Positions 8,455-18,619 of a stretch of 64,000 bases of DNA are shown one piece after another. Under the pieces are notes generated by a model. It was not told the origin of the DNA, searched no databases, and saw nothing but the letters and a program-made list of their open reading frames with translations. The position numbers and the translations under genes are program-made. The stretch comes from SCUB01 sp041918675 (GTDB lineage Bacteria; Pseudomonadota; Alphaproteobacteria; Rhizobiales; Xanthobacteraceae): contig JAYRVF010000014.1 of NCBI GenBank assembly GCA_041918675.1, forward strand, positions 558,001 to 622,000, read 5' to 3'. Position 1 is the first letter of the stretch. Each line of letters begins with the position of its first letter.

Positions 8455-9360
8455 ATGACCGACGAGACCAAACCAGGCGCCGCGACGGCGGCCGCGAGCG
8501 AGGCGATCGATCTCAAGGCGCTTTACGCCGAGAGCGATATCGGCTCGCTTCTGGCCGAGCTCGACCGCGACCTGATCGGTCTCGCGCCGGTCAAGCAGCG
8601 CATTCGCGAGATCGCAGCCTACCTGTTGGTGGCGCGGGCGCGCGAGCGCCTGGGCCTCGCCAAGGACCCGCCGACGCTGCACATGGCATTCACCGGCAAT
8701 CCCGGCACCGGCAAGACCACCGTCGCGCTGCGCATGGCCGGCATCCTTCACCGCCTCGGCTATGTGCGCAAAGGTCACCTCGTCTCGGTGACGCGCGACG
8801 ATCTGGTCGGCCAGTTCATCGGCCACACCGCGCCGAAAACGAAGGAAGTGCTCAAGCGCGCGATGGGTGGCGTATTGTTCATCGATGAGGCCTATTATCT
8901 CTACCGCCCCGAAAACGAGAAGGACTACGGCCAGGAGGCGATCGAGATCCTCTTGCAGGTCATGGAGAACCAGCGCGACGACCTCGTCGTCATTCTCGCC
9001 GGCTACCGCGACCGCATGGAAACGTTCTTCGCGTCCAATCCGGGCTTCCGCTCGCGGATCGCGCATCACATCGATTTTCCCGATTACACCGACGCCGAAT
9101 TGCTCGAAATCACGGAAAAGATCGCGGCCGAGGCCCAATATCATTTGAGCGCCGACGCGCGCGCGCTGTTGGTCGAATACATCGCCAAGCGCAGGCGGCA
9201 ACCGAGTTTCGCCAACGCGCGCTCGATGCGCAACGCGTTCGATCGCGCCCGGCTGCGTCAGGCCAACCGCCTGTTCGAGAGCGGCGGCGTGGTGGCGCGC
9301 GACGCCTTGATGACGATTGAAGCCGACGACATCCGGCCGAGCCGGGTGTTGCGGGACTGA
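8455..9360 (+). CDS. cbbX: CbbX, AAA+ red-type RuBisCO activase
   Basis: A 301-residue AAA+ ATPase that removes inhibitory sugar phosphates from red-type RuBisCO by pulling on the large-subunit C-terminal tail. Walker A GNPGTGKTT begins near residue 80, Walker B (VLFIDEAYYLYR) near 140, and the arginine-finger and sensor region (NPGFRSRIAHHIDF) near 205. Length matches the family. Its place directly after cbbLS is standard for red-type operons. Confidence 0.96.
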   Translation: MTDETKPGAATAAASEAIDLKALYAESDIGSLLAELDRDLIGLAPVKQRIREIAAYLLVARARERLGLAKDPPTLHMAFTGNPGTGKTTVALRMAGILHRLGYVRKGHLVSVTRDDLVGQFIGHTAPKTKEVLKRAMGGVLFIDEAYYLYRPENEKDYGQEAIEILLQVMENQRDDLVVILAGYRDRMETFFASNPGFRSRIAHHIDFPDYTDAELLEITEKIAAEAQYHLSADARALLVEYIAKRRRQPSFANARSMRNAFDRARLRQANRLFESGGVVARDALMTIEADDIRPSRVLRD

Positions 9361-9397
9361 CGAAAGCAGTGGGATCGGCCGCAGCCGGGGGGATGCC

Positions 9398-10441
9398 ATG
9401 ACCGCGCATGTTCGACTTGAAGACCATTTGGCCAGTTGGGCGAAGGACCGGGCCGACCGCGTCGCGATCGCCGCGACGGTCGGCGCCATCGGCAAGGCTT
9501 GCGCCGCCATCGCCGACATCGTCGCCAATGGCGATCTGGAGGGCGACCTCGCCGCGACGCGCGGCGACGGAGGCGGCGGCGACGTGCAGAAGGAACTCGA
9601 CGTCCGCACCAACGACATCCTGATCGAGGCGCTGCGCGCCGCGCCGGTGGCGGCGGTCGCCTCCGAGGAGCTCGATCGTCCGGTGGCGCTCAATCCCGGC
9701 AAGCCGATGATCGTCGCGCTCGATCCGCTCGACGGTTCCTCCAACATCGAGACCAACGTGTCGGTCGGCACGATCTTCTCCATCATGCCGGCGCCCGCGA
9801 TCAGCGCCGACGCCGCCGAGGCGTTCCTGCGCCCCGGACGCGACCAGGTCGCCGCCGGCTATGTGATCTATGGCCCGCAAACCAATCTGGTGCTGACCGT
9901 CGGCGAGGGCGTCGACATCTTCACGCTTGATCACCGCTCGGGTGCGTTCCTGCTCACCAAGCGCGGCGTGAAGGTGCCCACCAAGACCAAGGAGTTCGCG
10001 ATCAACGCGTCCAACTACCGGCATTGGGACACGCCGGTCCGCGTCTGGTTCAACGATTGCCTGGCCGGCACCGACGGCTGCCGCGGCGAGGACTTCAACA
10101 TGCGCTGGATTGCGTCGATGGTGGCGGAAACCCACCGCATCCTCATGCGCGGCGGCGTCTACGTCTATCCGGGCGATTCGCGTTCGGGCTATCGCGCCGG
10201 CCGGCTGCGGCTCGTCTATGAAGGCAGCCCGATCGGCATGCTGATGGAGCAGGCCGGCGGGCTCGCCTCGACCGGCCGGGCGCGCATTCTCGACTGCGTG
10301 CCGACCACGCTGCACGCGCGCGTGCCGCTGCTGTTCGGCTCGCGCGAGGAGATCGAGCGCCTGCAGCGCTACCACGCCGATCCTCGTCCGCTCGGCGAGC
10401 AGTCGCCGCTGTTCAGCAGCCGCGGCCTATTCCGCAAATAA
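9398..10441 (+). CDS. cbbF: Fructose-1,6-bisphosphatase, class I
   Basis: A 347-residue class I FBPase that hydrolyses fructose-1,6-bisphosphate (and often sedoheptulose-1,7-bisphosphate) in RuBP regeneration. The metal-binding signature ALDPLDGSSNIETN and the C-terminal GGVYVYPGD and RLVYEGSPIGMLMEQAGG segments are intact. MTAHVRLEDHLASW at 9398 is the start; the frame before it is the 3' end of cbbX in another phase. It lies 37 bp after cbbX. Confidence 0.96.
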   Translation: MTAHVRLEDHLASWAKDRADRVAIAATVGAIGKACAAIADIVANGDLEGDLAATRGDGGGGDVQKELDVRTNDILIEALRAAPVAAVASEELDRPVALNPGKPMIVALDPLDGSSNIETNVSVGTIFSIMPAPAISADAAEAFLRPGRDQVAAGYVIYGPQTNLVLTVGEGVDIFTLDHRSGAFLLTKRGVKVPTKTKEFAINASNYRHWDTPVRVWFNDCLAGTDGCRGEDFNMRWIASMVAETHRILMRGGVYVYPGDSRSGYRAGRLRLVYEGSPIGMLMEQAGGLASTGRARILDCVPTTLHARVPLLFGSREEIERLQRYHADPRPLGEQSPLFSSRGLFRK

Positions 10442-10459
10442 TTCCGGCAGGAGCCGATC

Positions 10460-11335
10460 ATGTCTCTCAAGCACCCCATCATTTCCGTCACCGGCTCGTC
10501 GGGCGCGGGCACGACCTCGGTCAAGAAGACGTTCGAGCACATCTTCCGGCGCGAGCGGATTTCGGCCGCCTTCATCGAGGGCGATTCGTTTCATCGCTAT
10601 GATCGCGTGCAGATGCGCGAGGCGATGGCCAAGGAGATGGCGGCCGGCAATCGCCATTTCAGCCATTTCGGACCCGACGCCAATCTGCTCGACGAGCTCG
10701 AGGCCGTTTTCTCCCAATACGGCAAGACCGGCACCGGCCACGCGCGCCACTACGTCCACGACAACGCCGAGGCCGAACTCTATGGCAGCCCGCCCGGCAC
10801 CTTCACCCAGTGGAAGGATTTCGCGGACAACACCGATCTTCTGTTCTATGAAGGGCTGCACGGCGCGGTCGTGACCGGGAGCGTCAACATCGCGCGCCAC
10901 GCCGATCTCAAGGTCGGCGTCGTGCCGGTCATCAACCTGGAATGGATCCAGAAGATCCACCGCGACAAGGCCGCGCGCGGCTATTCGACCGAAGCGATCG
11001 TCGATACGATCCTGCGCCGCATGCCCGACTACATCAACTTCATCTTTCCGCAATTCAGCGAGACCGACATCAACTTCCAGCGCGTGCCCACCGTCGACAC
11101 GTCCAATCCGCTGATCGCGCAATGGATTCCCACGCCGGACGAATCGATGGTCGTCATCCGCTTCCGCGACCCGCACGGCATCGATTTTTCCTATCTGGTG
11201 ACGATGATCCACGGCAGCTTCATGTCGCGCGCCAACTCGATCGTCATCCCCGGCAACAAGCTCGATCTGGCAATGCAGTTGATTCTGACGCCGATGATCA
11301 TGCAATTGATGGAAAAGCGCCGCAGGGCGATCTGA
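10460..11335 (+). CDS. cbbP: Phosphoribulokinase
   Basis: A 291-residue bacterial-type phosphoribulokinase that makes RuBP from ribulose-5-phosphate and ATP. The P-loop is ISVTGSSGAGTTSVK at about residues 7-21, followed by AAFIEGDSFHRYDR and FYEGLHGAVVTGSVN. Length and motifs match the class I octameric enzyme of proteobacteria, which is activated by NADH. It is 18 bp after cbbF and 26 bp before cbbT. Confidence 0.97.
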   Translation: MSLKHPIISVTGSSGAGTTSVKKTFEHIFRRERISAAFIEGDSFHRYDRVQMREAMAKEMAAGNRHFSHFGPDANLLDELEAVFSQYGKTGTGHARHYVHDNAEAELYGSPPGTFTQWKDFADNTDLLFYEGLHGAVVTGSVNIARHADLKVGVVPVINLEWIQKIHRDKAARGYSTEAIVDTILRRMPDYINFIFPQFSETDINFQRVPTVDTSNPLIAQWIPTPDESMVVIRFRDPHGIDFSYLVTMIHGSFMSRANSIVIPGNKLDLAMQLILTPMIMQLMEKRRRAI

Positions 11336-11361
11336 ATCGAAGTAAATTGGGGGAAGACGCG

Positions 11362-13392
11362 ATGAAAGCCGCAACGACACAGATGAGCCCCGGCCTGGAT
11401 CAACCGCTGACGGCGGTCGTCCGCGCGCTGGCGATGGACGCGGTCGAGGCCGCCAAATCCGGACATCCCGGCGCACCGATGGGGCTCGCCGAAGTCGCGA
11501 CCGTACTCTGGCGACAACATCTGCGGCACAACCCGGCCAATCCGCGCTGGGCCAATCGCGACCGCTTCGTACTGTCGAACGGTCACGCCTCGATGCTGAT
11601 CTACGCGTTGCTGCACCTGACCGGCTACGACCTGCCGATCGAGGAAATCCGGCGCTTCCGCCAGCTTCATTCCAAGACCCCGGGTCATCCCGAATACGGC
11701 ATGACGCCGGGCGTGGAGACGACCACCGGCCCGCTCGGCCAGGGGTTCGCCAACGCCGTCGGCATGGCGATCGCTGAAAAGACGCTGGCGGCGCAATTCA
11801 ACCGTCCCGGCCACACCATCGTCAGCCACCGCACCTTCGCCATCGTCGGAGACGGCTGCCTGATGGAGGGCATCAGCCACGAGGCGGCCTCCCTCGCCGG
11901 GCGGCTGGGGCTCGGCAAGCTCATCGTCCTTTATGACGACAACGGCATTTCGATCGACGGCAAGGTCAGCGAATGGTTCGCCGACGACACGCCCACGCGC
12001 TTCGAGGCCTATGGCTGGCACGTCATCCGCGGGGTCGAAGGGCACGATCCGGCCGAGATCGACGCGGCCATCCGCGCCGCCGAAGGCATGATCGGACGTC
12101 CGACGCTGATCTGCTGCAAGACGATCATCGGCCACGGCGCGCCGACCAAGGAAGGCCATCAGGACACCCATGGCGCCCCGCTCGGCGCCGAGGAAGTCGC
12201 CCGCGCCAAGGCGGCGATGAAGTGGACGCACGCTCCCTTCGAGGTGCCGCGCGAGGTCGCCGCCGCGTGGGACGCGCGGCAACAGGGCGCGTCGCGGGAA
12301 GCCGAATGGCGCAAGGCCTTCGATCAGTACAAGGCCGACTTCCCCGAGCTCGCGGCCGAATTCCTGCGGCGCGTCGGCGGCGAATTGCCGGAAGGTTTCC
12401 CCGCGCGCGCCGCGCATGTCATCGAGACGACGGCGGCGCGGCGCGAGAACATCGCCTCCCGCAAGGCGAGCCAGAACGCGCTTTCGGCCTTTGCCTCCGA
12501 CCTGCCGGAATTCCTCGGCGGTTCGGCGGACCTGACGCATTCCAACCTGACCAACCATCCCCTCACCTCGCCAATCACGCGCGATCCGATGGGCAACACC
12601 ATCTTCTTCGGCGTGCGCGAATTCGGCATGACCGCGATCGCCAACGGCATCGCGCTGCATGGCGGATTCCTGCCCTATGTGGCGACGTTCCTGGTGTTCT
12701 CCGATTACGCCCGCAACGCGATCCGCATGAGCGCGCTGATGAAACAGCGCGTGATCTCCATTCTCACCCATGATTCCATCGGCCTGGGCGAGGACGGTCC
12801 GACGCATCAGCCCGTCGAGCATGTCGAGTCGCTGCGTCTTATTCCCAATGTCGATGTCTGGCGTCCCTGCGACGCGGTCGAAACCGCGGCCGCGTGGGCG
12901 GCCTCGATCGAGCGCGTCCAGGGTCCGTCGGCGCTGATTTTGTCGCGGCAGGCCCTGCCGCATCAGGATCGCGCGCCGGAGCAGATCGCCGCGATCCGTC
13001 GCGGCGGCTATGTGCTCGCCGAACCCGACGGCAAGCCGAATGTCATCATCCTGTCGACCGGCTCGGAGATAGCGCTGGCGCGCGCGGCGGCGGCCGAACT
13101 CGCCGGTGACGGCATCGCGACCCGGATCGTGTCCATGCCCTGCGTCGAGGCGTTCGAGCGGCAGGATGCCGCGTGGCGCGAGGCGGTGTTGCCGAACGAT
13201 CTGCCGGTCGTCGTCGTCGAGGCCGGCGCCACGCGCGGCTGGTGGCGCTATGCCGGATCGCGCGGCGCCGTGATCGGCATCGATCGGTTCGGCGAGTCCG
13301 CGCCCGACAAGGATCTCTTCCCCTATTTCGGACTCACCGCCAAGCGCGTCGCCGAAGCTGCGCGTACCGTGCTCGGCCGCGCCAAGAGCTGA
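11362..13392 (+). CDS. cbbT: Transketolase
   Basis: A 676-residue thiamine-diphosphate enzyme. GHPGAPMGLAEVATVLWRQHL gives the N-terminal substrate site, GDGCLMEGISHEAASLAGRL the ThDP/Mg2+ motif, and THDSIGLGEDGPTHQPVEH the second-domain motif. It interconverts sugar phosphates to regenerate ribulose-5-phosphate. ATG at 11362 follows a GGGGGAAGA ribosome site. It is the last gene of this cbb operon; aldolase and epimerase genes are not in the window. Confidence 0.96.
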   Translation: MKAATTQMSPGLDQPLTAVVRALAMDAVEAAKSGHPGAPMGLAEVATVLWRQHLRHNPANPRWANRDRFVLSNGHASMLIYALLHLTGYDLPIEEIRRFRQLHSKTPGHPEYGMTPGVETTTGPLGQGFANAVGMAIAEKTLAAQFNRPGHTIVSHRTFAIVGDGCLMEGISHEAASLAGRLGLGKLIVLYDDNGISIDGKVSEWFADDTPTRFEAYGWHVIRGVEGHDPAEIDAAIRAAEGMIGRPTLICCKTIIGHGAPTKEGHQDTHGAPLGAEEVARAKAAMKWTHAPFEVPREVAAAWDARQQGASREAEWRKAFDQYKADFPELAAEFLRRVGGELPEGFPARAAHVIETTAARRENIASRKASQNALSAFASDLPEFLGGSADLTHSNLTNHPLTSPITRDPMGNTIFFGVREFGMTAIANGIALHGGFLPYVATFLVFSDYARNAIRMSALMKQRVISILTHDSIGLGEDGPTHQPVEHVESLRLIPNVDVWRPCDAVETAAAWAASIERVQGPSALILSRQALPHQDRAPEQIAAIRRGGYVLAEPDGKPNVIILSTGSEIALARAAAAELAGDGIATRIVSMPCVEAFERQDAAWREAVLPNDLPVVVVEAGATRGWWRYAGSRGAVIGIDRFGESAPDKDLFPYFGLTAKRVAEAARTVLGRAKS

Positions 13393-13418
13393 GGCCGGAC
13401 CATCCGCGACAATTCAGG

Positions 13419-13445
13419 TGGCGCGGCGAGCCGATCGCCGCGCCA
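13419..13445 (+). terminator. Terminator of the cbb operon
   Basis: A perfect 11-bp stem with arms TGGCGCGGCGA and TCGCCGCGCCA around GCCGA, followed by TTT, starts 27 bp after the cbbT stop codon. The rest of the gap to 13986 shows no convincing gene or repeat; it presumably holds the liv promoter. Confidence 0.7.
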
Positions 13446-13986
13446 TTTCCGTTAACGGCACCCCCTCGTCGACGCGCGCCGGCCGCGCGGAAAATCCTCC
13501 ACGCATCCTCGCCTCGCATGACCGCGCCGGCGTGCTCCCGCGGCTCGGCTTGGGCGCGCTCCCTCGTCACCATCCCTTCGGCGAGCAGCATTCAATTTCT
13601 TGAAGACATCGCCGATCCGGTTCGTCGCCCCGCGCCGAGCGAGGCGGAAAAATTCCGATGCGACGCGCGAAAGCGCGTGTCAGGTGCTTTTCGGGTGAAC
13701 CATATTTACCATTCGTCAAACCGATCGCCCGCGATGCGTCAATTGAACGCCCTTGCGCCGTTTCCCGTAATGGGTTGAAATCCGTCAACAAGAGACGGGG
13801 CCGGGTCGGCCGTGCGGCAAACCGGGGCGAATTCCCGAGCGGAATCCGCGCCGATGGTTTGTTTTTTCCTCGCGCGCGTTGACGACCGGCTTTCATGCAG
13901 CCAGAAGAAGACCAAAGCGACGCGCGTCACGCCGCGTCGGCCCGCGACGCATACCGCGCGGGACAACGGAAGGGGAGAAAACACTC

Positions 13987-15144
13987 ATGACCTATCGACT
14001 GACAATCACCGCGTCCGTTCTCGGACTCGCGCTCGGCCTCGGACTTGCGACCGGCGAGCCGGCGCGCGCCGGCGAAATCAAGATCGGATCGGTTCTGTCC
14101 GTCACGGGTCCGGCCGCGTTTCTCGGCGATCCCGAGGACAAGACGCTCCGGCTCTATGTCGACCAGATCAACGCCAAGGGCGGCGTCAATGGCGATACGA
14201 TCAAGCTGATCGTCTATGACGACGGCGCCGACGCCGACAAGGCGCGCACCTTCGCCACCCGCCTCGTCGAGGAAGACAAGGTCGCCGCCGTGATCGGCGG
14301 CACGACGACCGGCGCGACCATGGCGATGATCCCGGTCTACGAGGACGCCGGCGTTCCGTTCATTTCGCTCGCCGGCGCGGTGGTCATCATCGAACCGGTG
14401 AAGAAATGGGCGTTCAAGACGCCGCACACCGACCGTATGGCGTGCGAGAAGATCTTCGAGGATCTCAAGAAGCGCAAGCTCACCAAGGTCGGCATGATCT
14501 CGGGCACCGACGGCTTCGGCAAGTCGATGCGCGACCAGTGCGTCAAGGTGAACGCCAAATACGGCGTCGACATCATCACCGAGGAAACCTATGGGCCGCG
14601 CGATTCCGACATGACGGCGCAGCTCACCAACATCAAGGGCAAGGAAGGCCTGCAGGCGATCGTCAATCCCGGCTTCGGCCAGGGCCCGGCGATCGTGACG
14701 CGCAACATGCGCCAGCTCGGCATCAACGTTCCGCTGTATCAGAGCCACGGCGTCGCGTCGAAGAGCTTCATCGATCTCGCCGGCGAAACCGCCGAGGGCG
14801 TCCGTCTGCCGGCGGCCGCGCTGTTGGTCGCCGACAAGCTGCCGGATTCCGATCCGCAGAAGAAGGTCGCGCTCGGCTATAAGACCGCGTTCGAAACCGC
14901 GACCAAGGGTCAGGTCTCGACCTTCGGCGGTCACGCCTACGACGCGCTCTACATCCTGGTCGAGGCGATCCAGCGGGCGAAGTCGGCCGATCGCGAGAAA
15001 GTGCGCGCCGAGATCGAGAAGACCAAGGGCTTCATCGGCACCGGCGGCATCTTCAACATGTCGGCGACCGACCATCTGGGTCTGGATCTGTCGGCCTTCA
15101 AGATGCTGGAGATCCGCAAGGGCGACTGGACCCTGGCCGAATAG
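13987..15144 (+). CDS. livK: ABC transporter substrate-binding protein (branched-chain amino acid/aromatic type)
   Basis: A 385-residue periplasmic binding protein of the Leu/Ile/Val family. A Sec signal peptide (residues 1-28, ending GEPARAGE) precedes IKIGSVLSVTGPAAFLGDPE, the usual mature start. A type 1 periplasmic-binding fold follows (GVPFISLAGA, KVGMISGTDGFGKS). Proteins of this family carry amino acids, amides or aromatic acids. Adjacent ferredoxin oxidoreductases acting on arylpyruvates hint at an aromatic substrate, but this is inference. It is the first gene of a five-gene operon, with 58 bp to the permease. Confidence 0.92.
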   Translation: MTYRLTITASVLGLALGLGLATGEPARAGEIKIGSVLSVTGPAAFLGDPEDKTLRLYVDQINAKGGVNGDTIKLIVYDDGADADKARTFATRLVEEDKVAAVIGGTTTGATMAMIPVYEDAGVPFISLAGAVVIIEPVKKWAFKTPHTDRMACEKIFEDLKKRKLTKVGMISGTDGFGKSMRDQCVKVNAKYGVDIITEETYGPRDSDMTAQLTNIKGKEGLQAIVNPGFGQGPAIVTRNMRQLGINVPLYQSHGVASKSFIDLAGETAEGVRLPAAALLVADKLPDSDPQKKVALGYKTAFETATKGQVSTFGGHAYDALYILVEAIQRAKSADREKVRAEIEKTKGFIGTGGIFNMSATDHLGLDLSAFKMLEIRKGDWTLAE

Positions 15145-15202
15145 CAGCCAATCATCGAACCCGTCGGCCGCCGCCGCGCGGCGGCCGACCGGAGTCTTGC
15201 GA

Positions 15203-16075
15203 ATGGCTGATCTCATCCAGTTCATTGCGTCGGGGCTGACCGTCGGCGCGGTCTATGCGCTTGTCGCGCTCGGTTTCACCCTCATCTACAACGCATCCGA
15301 GGTGGTGAACTTCGCCCAGGGCGAGTTCGTCATGCTTGGCGGCATGGTGACGGTGTTCCTGGCCGCGGCCGGCGTGCCGCTGCCGCTCGCCGCCCTGATC
15401 GCGATCGTCGGCACCAGTCTGATGGGCCTGCTCGTCCACGCCGCCGTGATCGAGCCCGCGCGCGGGGCGAACGCGGTGACGCTGATCATCATGACGATCG
15501 GCGTTTCGCTGGTCGTGCGGGGCGCGGCGCCGATCTTCTTCGACAAGCAGTTTCACCGCTATCCCGGCTTCTCCGGCGAGGCCTCGGTGTCGGTGCTGGG
15601 CGCCTCGGTGCAACCGCAGACGTTCTGGGTGATCGGCGGCGCCACGATCATCGTGCTGGCCTTGCAGTTCTTCCTGCGCCACACGCTGTTCGGCAAGGCG
15701 GTGCTGGCCACCGCGACCGACCGGATGGCGGCCAAGCTCTGCGGCATCAACACCGCCATCATCGTCGGCTTTTCCTTCGCCATGTCGGCGGCGATCGGCG
15801 CCATCGCCGGCGTGCTGGTCACGCCGATCACGCTGACGAGCTACGATGTCGGCGTCATGCTCTCGCTCAAGGGCTTCGCCGCGGTCGTGCTCGGCGGCAT
15901 GGGTCATCCGATCGGCGCGGTCGCCGGCGGCATCCTGATCGGGGTCCTGGAATCGCTCTCGGCCGGCTACCTGTCGTCCACCTACAAGGACGCGCCGGCC
16001 TATATCATCACCATTCTCGTGCTCATCCTGATGCCGGGCGGCCTTGCCGGCGTTCGCCACGTCAACAGGGTTTGA
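15203..16075 (+). CDS. livH: Branched-chain-type ABC transporter permease LivH-like
   Basis: A 290-residue inner-membrane permease with about eight helices and the family signature NASEVVNFAQGEFVMLGGM near the N-terminus. The GFAAVVLGGMGHPIGAVAGG coupling segment is near residue 230. The ATG at 15203 is preferred over an in-frame TTG six bases upstream. It is followed by livM 5 bp downstream. Confidence 0.93.
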   Translation: MADLIQFIASGLTVGAVYALVALGFTLIYNASEVVNFAQGEFVMLGGMVTVFLAAAGVPLPLAALIAIVGTSLMGLLVHAAVIEPARGANAVTLIIMTIGVSLVVRGAAPIFFDKQFHRYPGFSGEASVSVLGASVQPQTFWVIGGATIIVLALQFFLRHTLFGKAVLATATDRMAAKLCGINTAIIVGFSFAMSAAIGAIAGVLVTPITLTSYDVGVMLSLKGFAAVVLGGMGHPIGAVAGGILIGVLESLSAGYLSSTYKDAPAYIITILVLILMPGGLAGVRHVNRV

Positions 16076-16080
16076 TCGCC

Positions 16081-17025
16081 ATGCGGTTGCGGCTGACATC
16101 ATCGCGCGCCATCCTGCTGATCACGATCGCGCTGATCGTGCTGCCGGGCTTGGTGCTGCCCTCGCCCTATTACTTCCGCGTCGGCGCGCTGGTCTTCATC
16201 AGCGCGCTCGCGGTGATCGGGCTCAATCTGCTGATGGGCTATGCCGGCCAGGTCAGCCTCGGCCACGCGGGCTCCTTCGGCATCGGCGGCTATTGCACGG
16301 CGATCCTGCCCGCCCATTACGGCTGGGATCCGCTGCTCGCGGCGGCCACCGGCATTCTGCTCGCCGCCGTGCTCGCCTACATCGTCGGCCGGCCGATCCT
16401 GCGCCTCAAGGGGCACTATCTCGCCGTCGCCACGCTCGGCCTCGGCATCCTGATCGCGATGGTGCTCAACGCCGAGGTCGCCTTCACCGGCGGTCCCGAC
16501 GGCATGGCGGTCAAGCGCGCCGCCATCTTCGGCATGCGGCTGCGCTCGCCGGAAACCTGGTACTGGATTTCCGGCGCGGTGCTGGTGGCCGGCGTCGCCT
16601 TCGCCTTCAACCTGCTCGACAGCCCGACCGGGCGCGCGCTGCGGGCGCTGCACGATTCGGAAGTGGCCGCGGCCGTGCTCGGCATCGACGCGGCCCATTA
16701 CAAGCTCGTCGCCTTCGTCACCTCCGCGATCTACGCCGCCGTCGCCGGCGCGATGCTGGCGCTGTTCAACGGCCACATCACGCCCGACGTCGCCAGCTTC
16801 CTGCGCTCGATCGAATTCGTCACCATGGCGGTGATCGGCGGACTCGGCTCGATTCTCGGCTCGATCCTCGGCGCGGCGGTGCTCGTCATCCTGCCGCAGG
16901 CGCTCACGGTCTTTCATGAATACGAGACCCTGGTGCTCGGCCTCATGATCATCCTGTTCATGATGTTCCTGCGCAGCGGCATCGTCCCGACCATCGCGGC
17001 GCGCTTCGGGGCGAGTTCGACATGA
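16081..17025 (+). CDS. livM: Branched-chain-type ABC transporter permease LivM-like
   Basis: A 314-residue inner-membrane permease. It contains LLMGYAGQVSLGHAGSFGIGGY and VIGGLGSILGSILGAAVLVI, the LivM channel and coupling motifs. It pairs with LivH in the transporter. ATG 16081 follows livH closely; the 3' end overlaps livG by 4 bp (ATGA), indicating translational coupling. Confidence 0.93.
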   Translation: MRLRLTSSRAILLITIALIVLPGLVLPSPYYFRVGALVFISALAVIGLNLLMGYAGQVSLGHAGSFGIGGYCTAILPAHYGWDPLLAAATGILLAAVLAYIVGRPILRLKGHYLAVATLGLGILIAMVLNAEVAFTGGPDGMAVKRAAIFGMRLRSPETWYWISGAVLVAGVAFAFNLLDSPTGRALRALHDSEVAAAVLGIDAAHYKLVAFVTSAIYAAVAGAMLALFNGHITPDVASFLRSIEFVTMAVIGGLGSILGSILGAAVLVILPQALTVFHEYETLVLGLMIILFMMFLRSGIVPTIAARFGASST

Positions 17026-17813
17026 ACCTGCTCCAGGTCAACGGCATCGGCATCTCGTTCGGCGGCATCCGCGCCGTCGACGACGTGAGCTTTCACATCA
17101 CGCCGGGACAAATCTTCTCGATCATCGGCCCGAACGGCGCCGGCAAGACCACCTTGTTCAACCTCATCTCCGGCATCTACCAGCCCGATTCCGGCTCGAT
17201 CCACATCGCCGGACAGGACGTGACCGGGTTCGCGCCGAGCGATCTCGCGCGGCGCGGCCTGTCGCGCACGTTCCAGAACCTGCAGATCTTCTCGCGGATG
17301 ACGGTCGTGGAAAACGTGATGGCCGGGCGCCATCTGCGCGAGCAGCGCGGGCTGATCTCGCACCTGCTCCATCTGCCGGCGGCGCGGGCGCAGGAACGCC
17401 GCACGCGCGAGTTCGCCATGCGCTACCTTGCCCGCGTGCACCTGAGCGCCGACGCCGATCGGCTCGCCGGCTCGCTTCCCTATGGCGCGATGAAGCGGCT
17501 GGAGATCGCCCGGGCGCTGGCGACCGAGCCGCGCCTGCTCCTGCTCGACGAACCGGCCGCCGGCTGCAACAGCACGGAGACCGAGGAGATCGACCGCCTG
17601 CTCGTCGAGATCGCCGACGACGGCATCGCCGTCGTGCTGATCGAGCACGACATGAAGCTCGTCATGGGCATTTCCAACCGCATTCTCGTTCTCGACCAGG
17701 GCCGCGTGCTCGCCGAAGGATTGCCCGGCGAGGTGGCGGTCGATCCGCGCGTCGTCGCCGCCTATCTGGGCGCCGCGGCGCGTCCGGCCAGCGAGGTCGA
17801 CGCCGATGCTTGA
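17022..17813 (+). CDS. livG: ABC transporter ATP-binding protein LivG-like
   Basis: A 263-residue ATPase. Walker A is GPNGAGKTTLFN near residue 35; the signature region is the divergent LAGSLPYGAMKRLEIARALA; Walker B is LLLLDEPAAG; the LivG-type C-terminus is present. The signature reads SLPYGAMK rather than LSGGQ, which is common in LivG. Overlaps with both neighbours show tight coupling. Confidence 0.93.
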   Translation: MNLLQVNGIGISFGGIRAVDDVSFHITPGQIFSIIGPNGAGKTTLFNLISGIYQPDSGSIHIAGQDVTGFAPSDLARRGLSRTFQNLQIFSRMTVVENVMAGRHLREQRGLISHLLHLPAARAQERRTREFAMRYLARVHLSADADRLAGSLPYGAMKRLEIARALATEPRLLLLDEPAAGCNSTETEEIDRLLVEIADDGIAVVLIEHDMKLVMGISNRILVLDQGRVLAEGLPGEVAVDPRVVAAYLGAAARPASEVDADA

Positions 17814-18507
17814 GGTCCACGATCTCGTCAGCAGCTACGGCCGGATCGAGGTGCTGCACGGCATCTCGCTCAAGGTGCGCGGCGGGGAGGTCGTCGCGTT
17901 GGTGGGCGCCAATGGCGCGGGCAAGACCACGCTCCTGCGCGCCATTTCCGGGGTGCAGCCGATCAGGTCCGGTCAGATCCTGTTCGACAACCAGCCGATC
18001 GAGGCGATGCCCGCCCATCGCCGGCTGATGCTCGGCATGGCGCAGGTGCCGGAAGGACGGCACGTGTTCCCGACGCTGACGGTCGAGGACAATCTGCGGC
18101 TCGGCGCCTATCGCCGGACCCGCGAGGAGGCCGCCCTCGGGCTCGAGGCCGCCTATGCCCTGTTCCCGGTCCTGGCCACCCGCAGGAGCCAGATCGCCGG
18201 CGGCCTTTCGGGCGGACAACAGCAGATGCTGGCGATGGGGCGGGCGATGATGTCCCGGCCCAAGCTCATGCTGCTGGACGAGCCAAGCATGGGACTCGCG
18301 CCCGTCCTGGTGGAACAGATCTTCGAGGTCATCCGCCGCTTGGCCAGCGAGGGGGTCACCATCCTGCTCGTCGAGCAGAACGCCTACGCCGCGCTGGCGA
18401 CCGCGGATCGCGGCTATGTCATTGAAACAGGCCAGATCGCGCTGACGGGAACGGGACAGGAACTTCTGGCCGACCCCAAGATCCGAGCGGCCTATCTGGG
18501 GCTTTGA
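17806..18507 (+). CDS. livF: ABC transporter ATP-binding protein LivF-like
   Basis: A 233-residue ATPase with Walker A GANGAGKTTLLR, signature GGLSGGQQQMLAMGRAM and Walker B LMLLDEPSMGLAP, followed by the EQNAYAAL segment. It is the second ATPase of the transporter and overlaps livG by 8 bp. The iorA start is 112 bp downstream on the same strand, so the liv and oxidoreductase genes may share a transcript. Confidence 0.93.
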   Translation: MLEVHDLVSSYGRIEVLHGISLKVRGGEVVALVGANGAGKTTLLRAISGVQPIRSGQILFDNQPIEAMPAHRRLMLGMAQVPEGRHVFPTLTVEDNLRLGAYRRTREEAALGLEAAYALFPVLATRRSQIAGGLSGGQQQMLAMGRAMMSRPKLMLLDEPSMGLAPVLVEQIFEVIRRLASEGVTILLVEQNAYAALATADRGYVIETGQIALTGTGQELLADPKIRAAYLGL

Positions 18508-18619
18508 CCTAGCGCAAAAATCGCCCTACCGATGTGGCTGCCGCGCCACGACTGATGCTAAAGAGAATGACTTACTTTTCCGCCGTCCAATGGCGCGCGC
18601 CGGGCCGAATGGGGATGTC

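Noticed and set aside
13446..13986. Possible small genes in the cbbT-liv gap
   Set aside because: Frames there lack a plausible start, ribosome site and protein-like composition; only the cbb terminator is supported.
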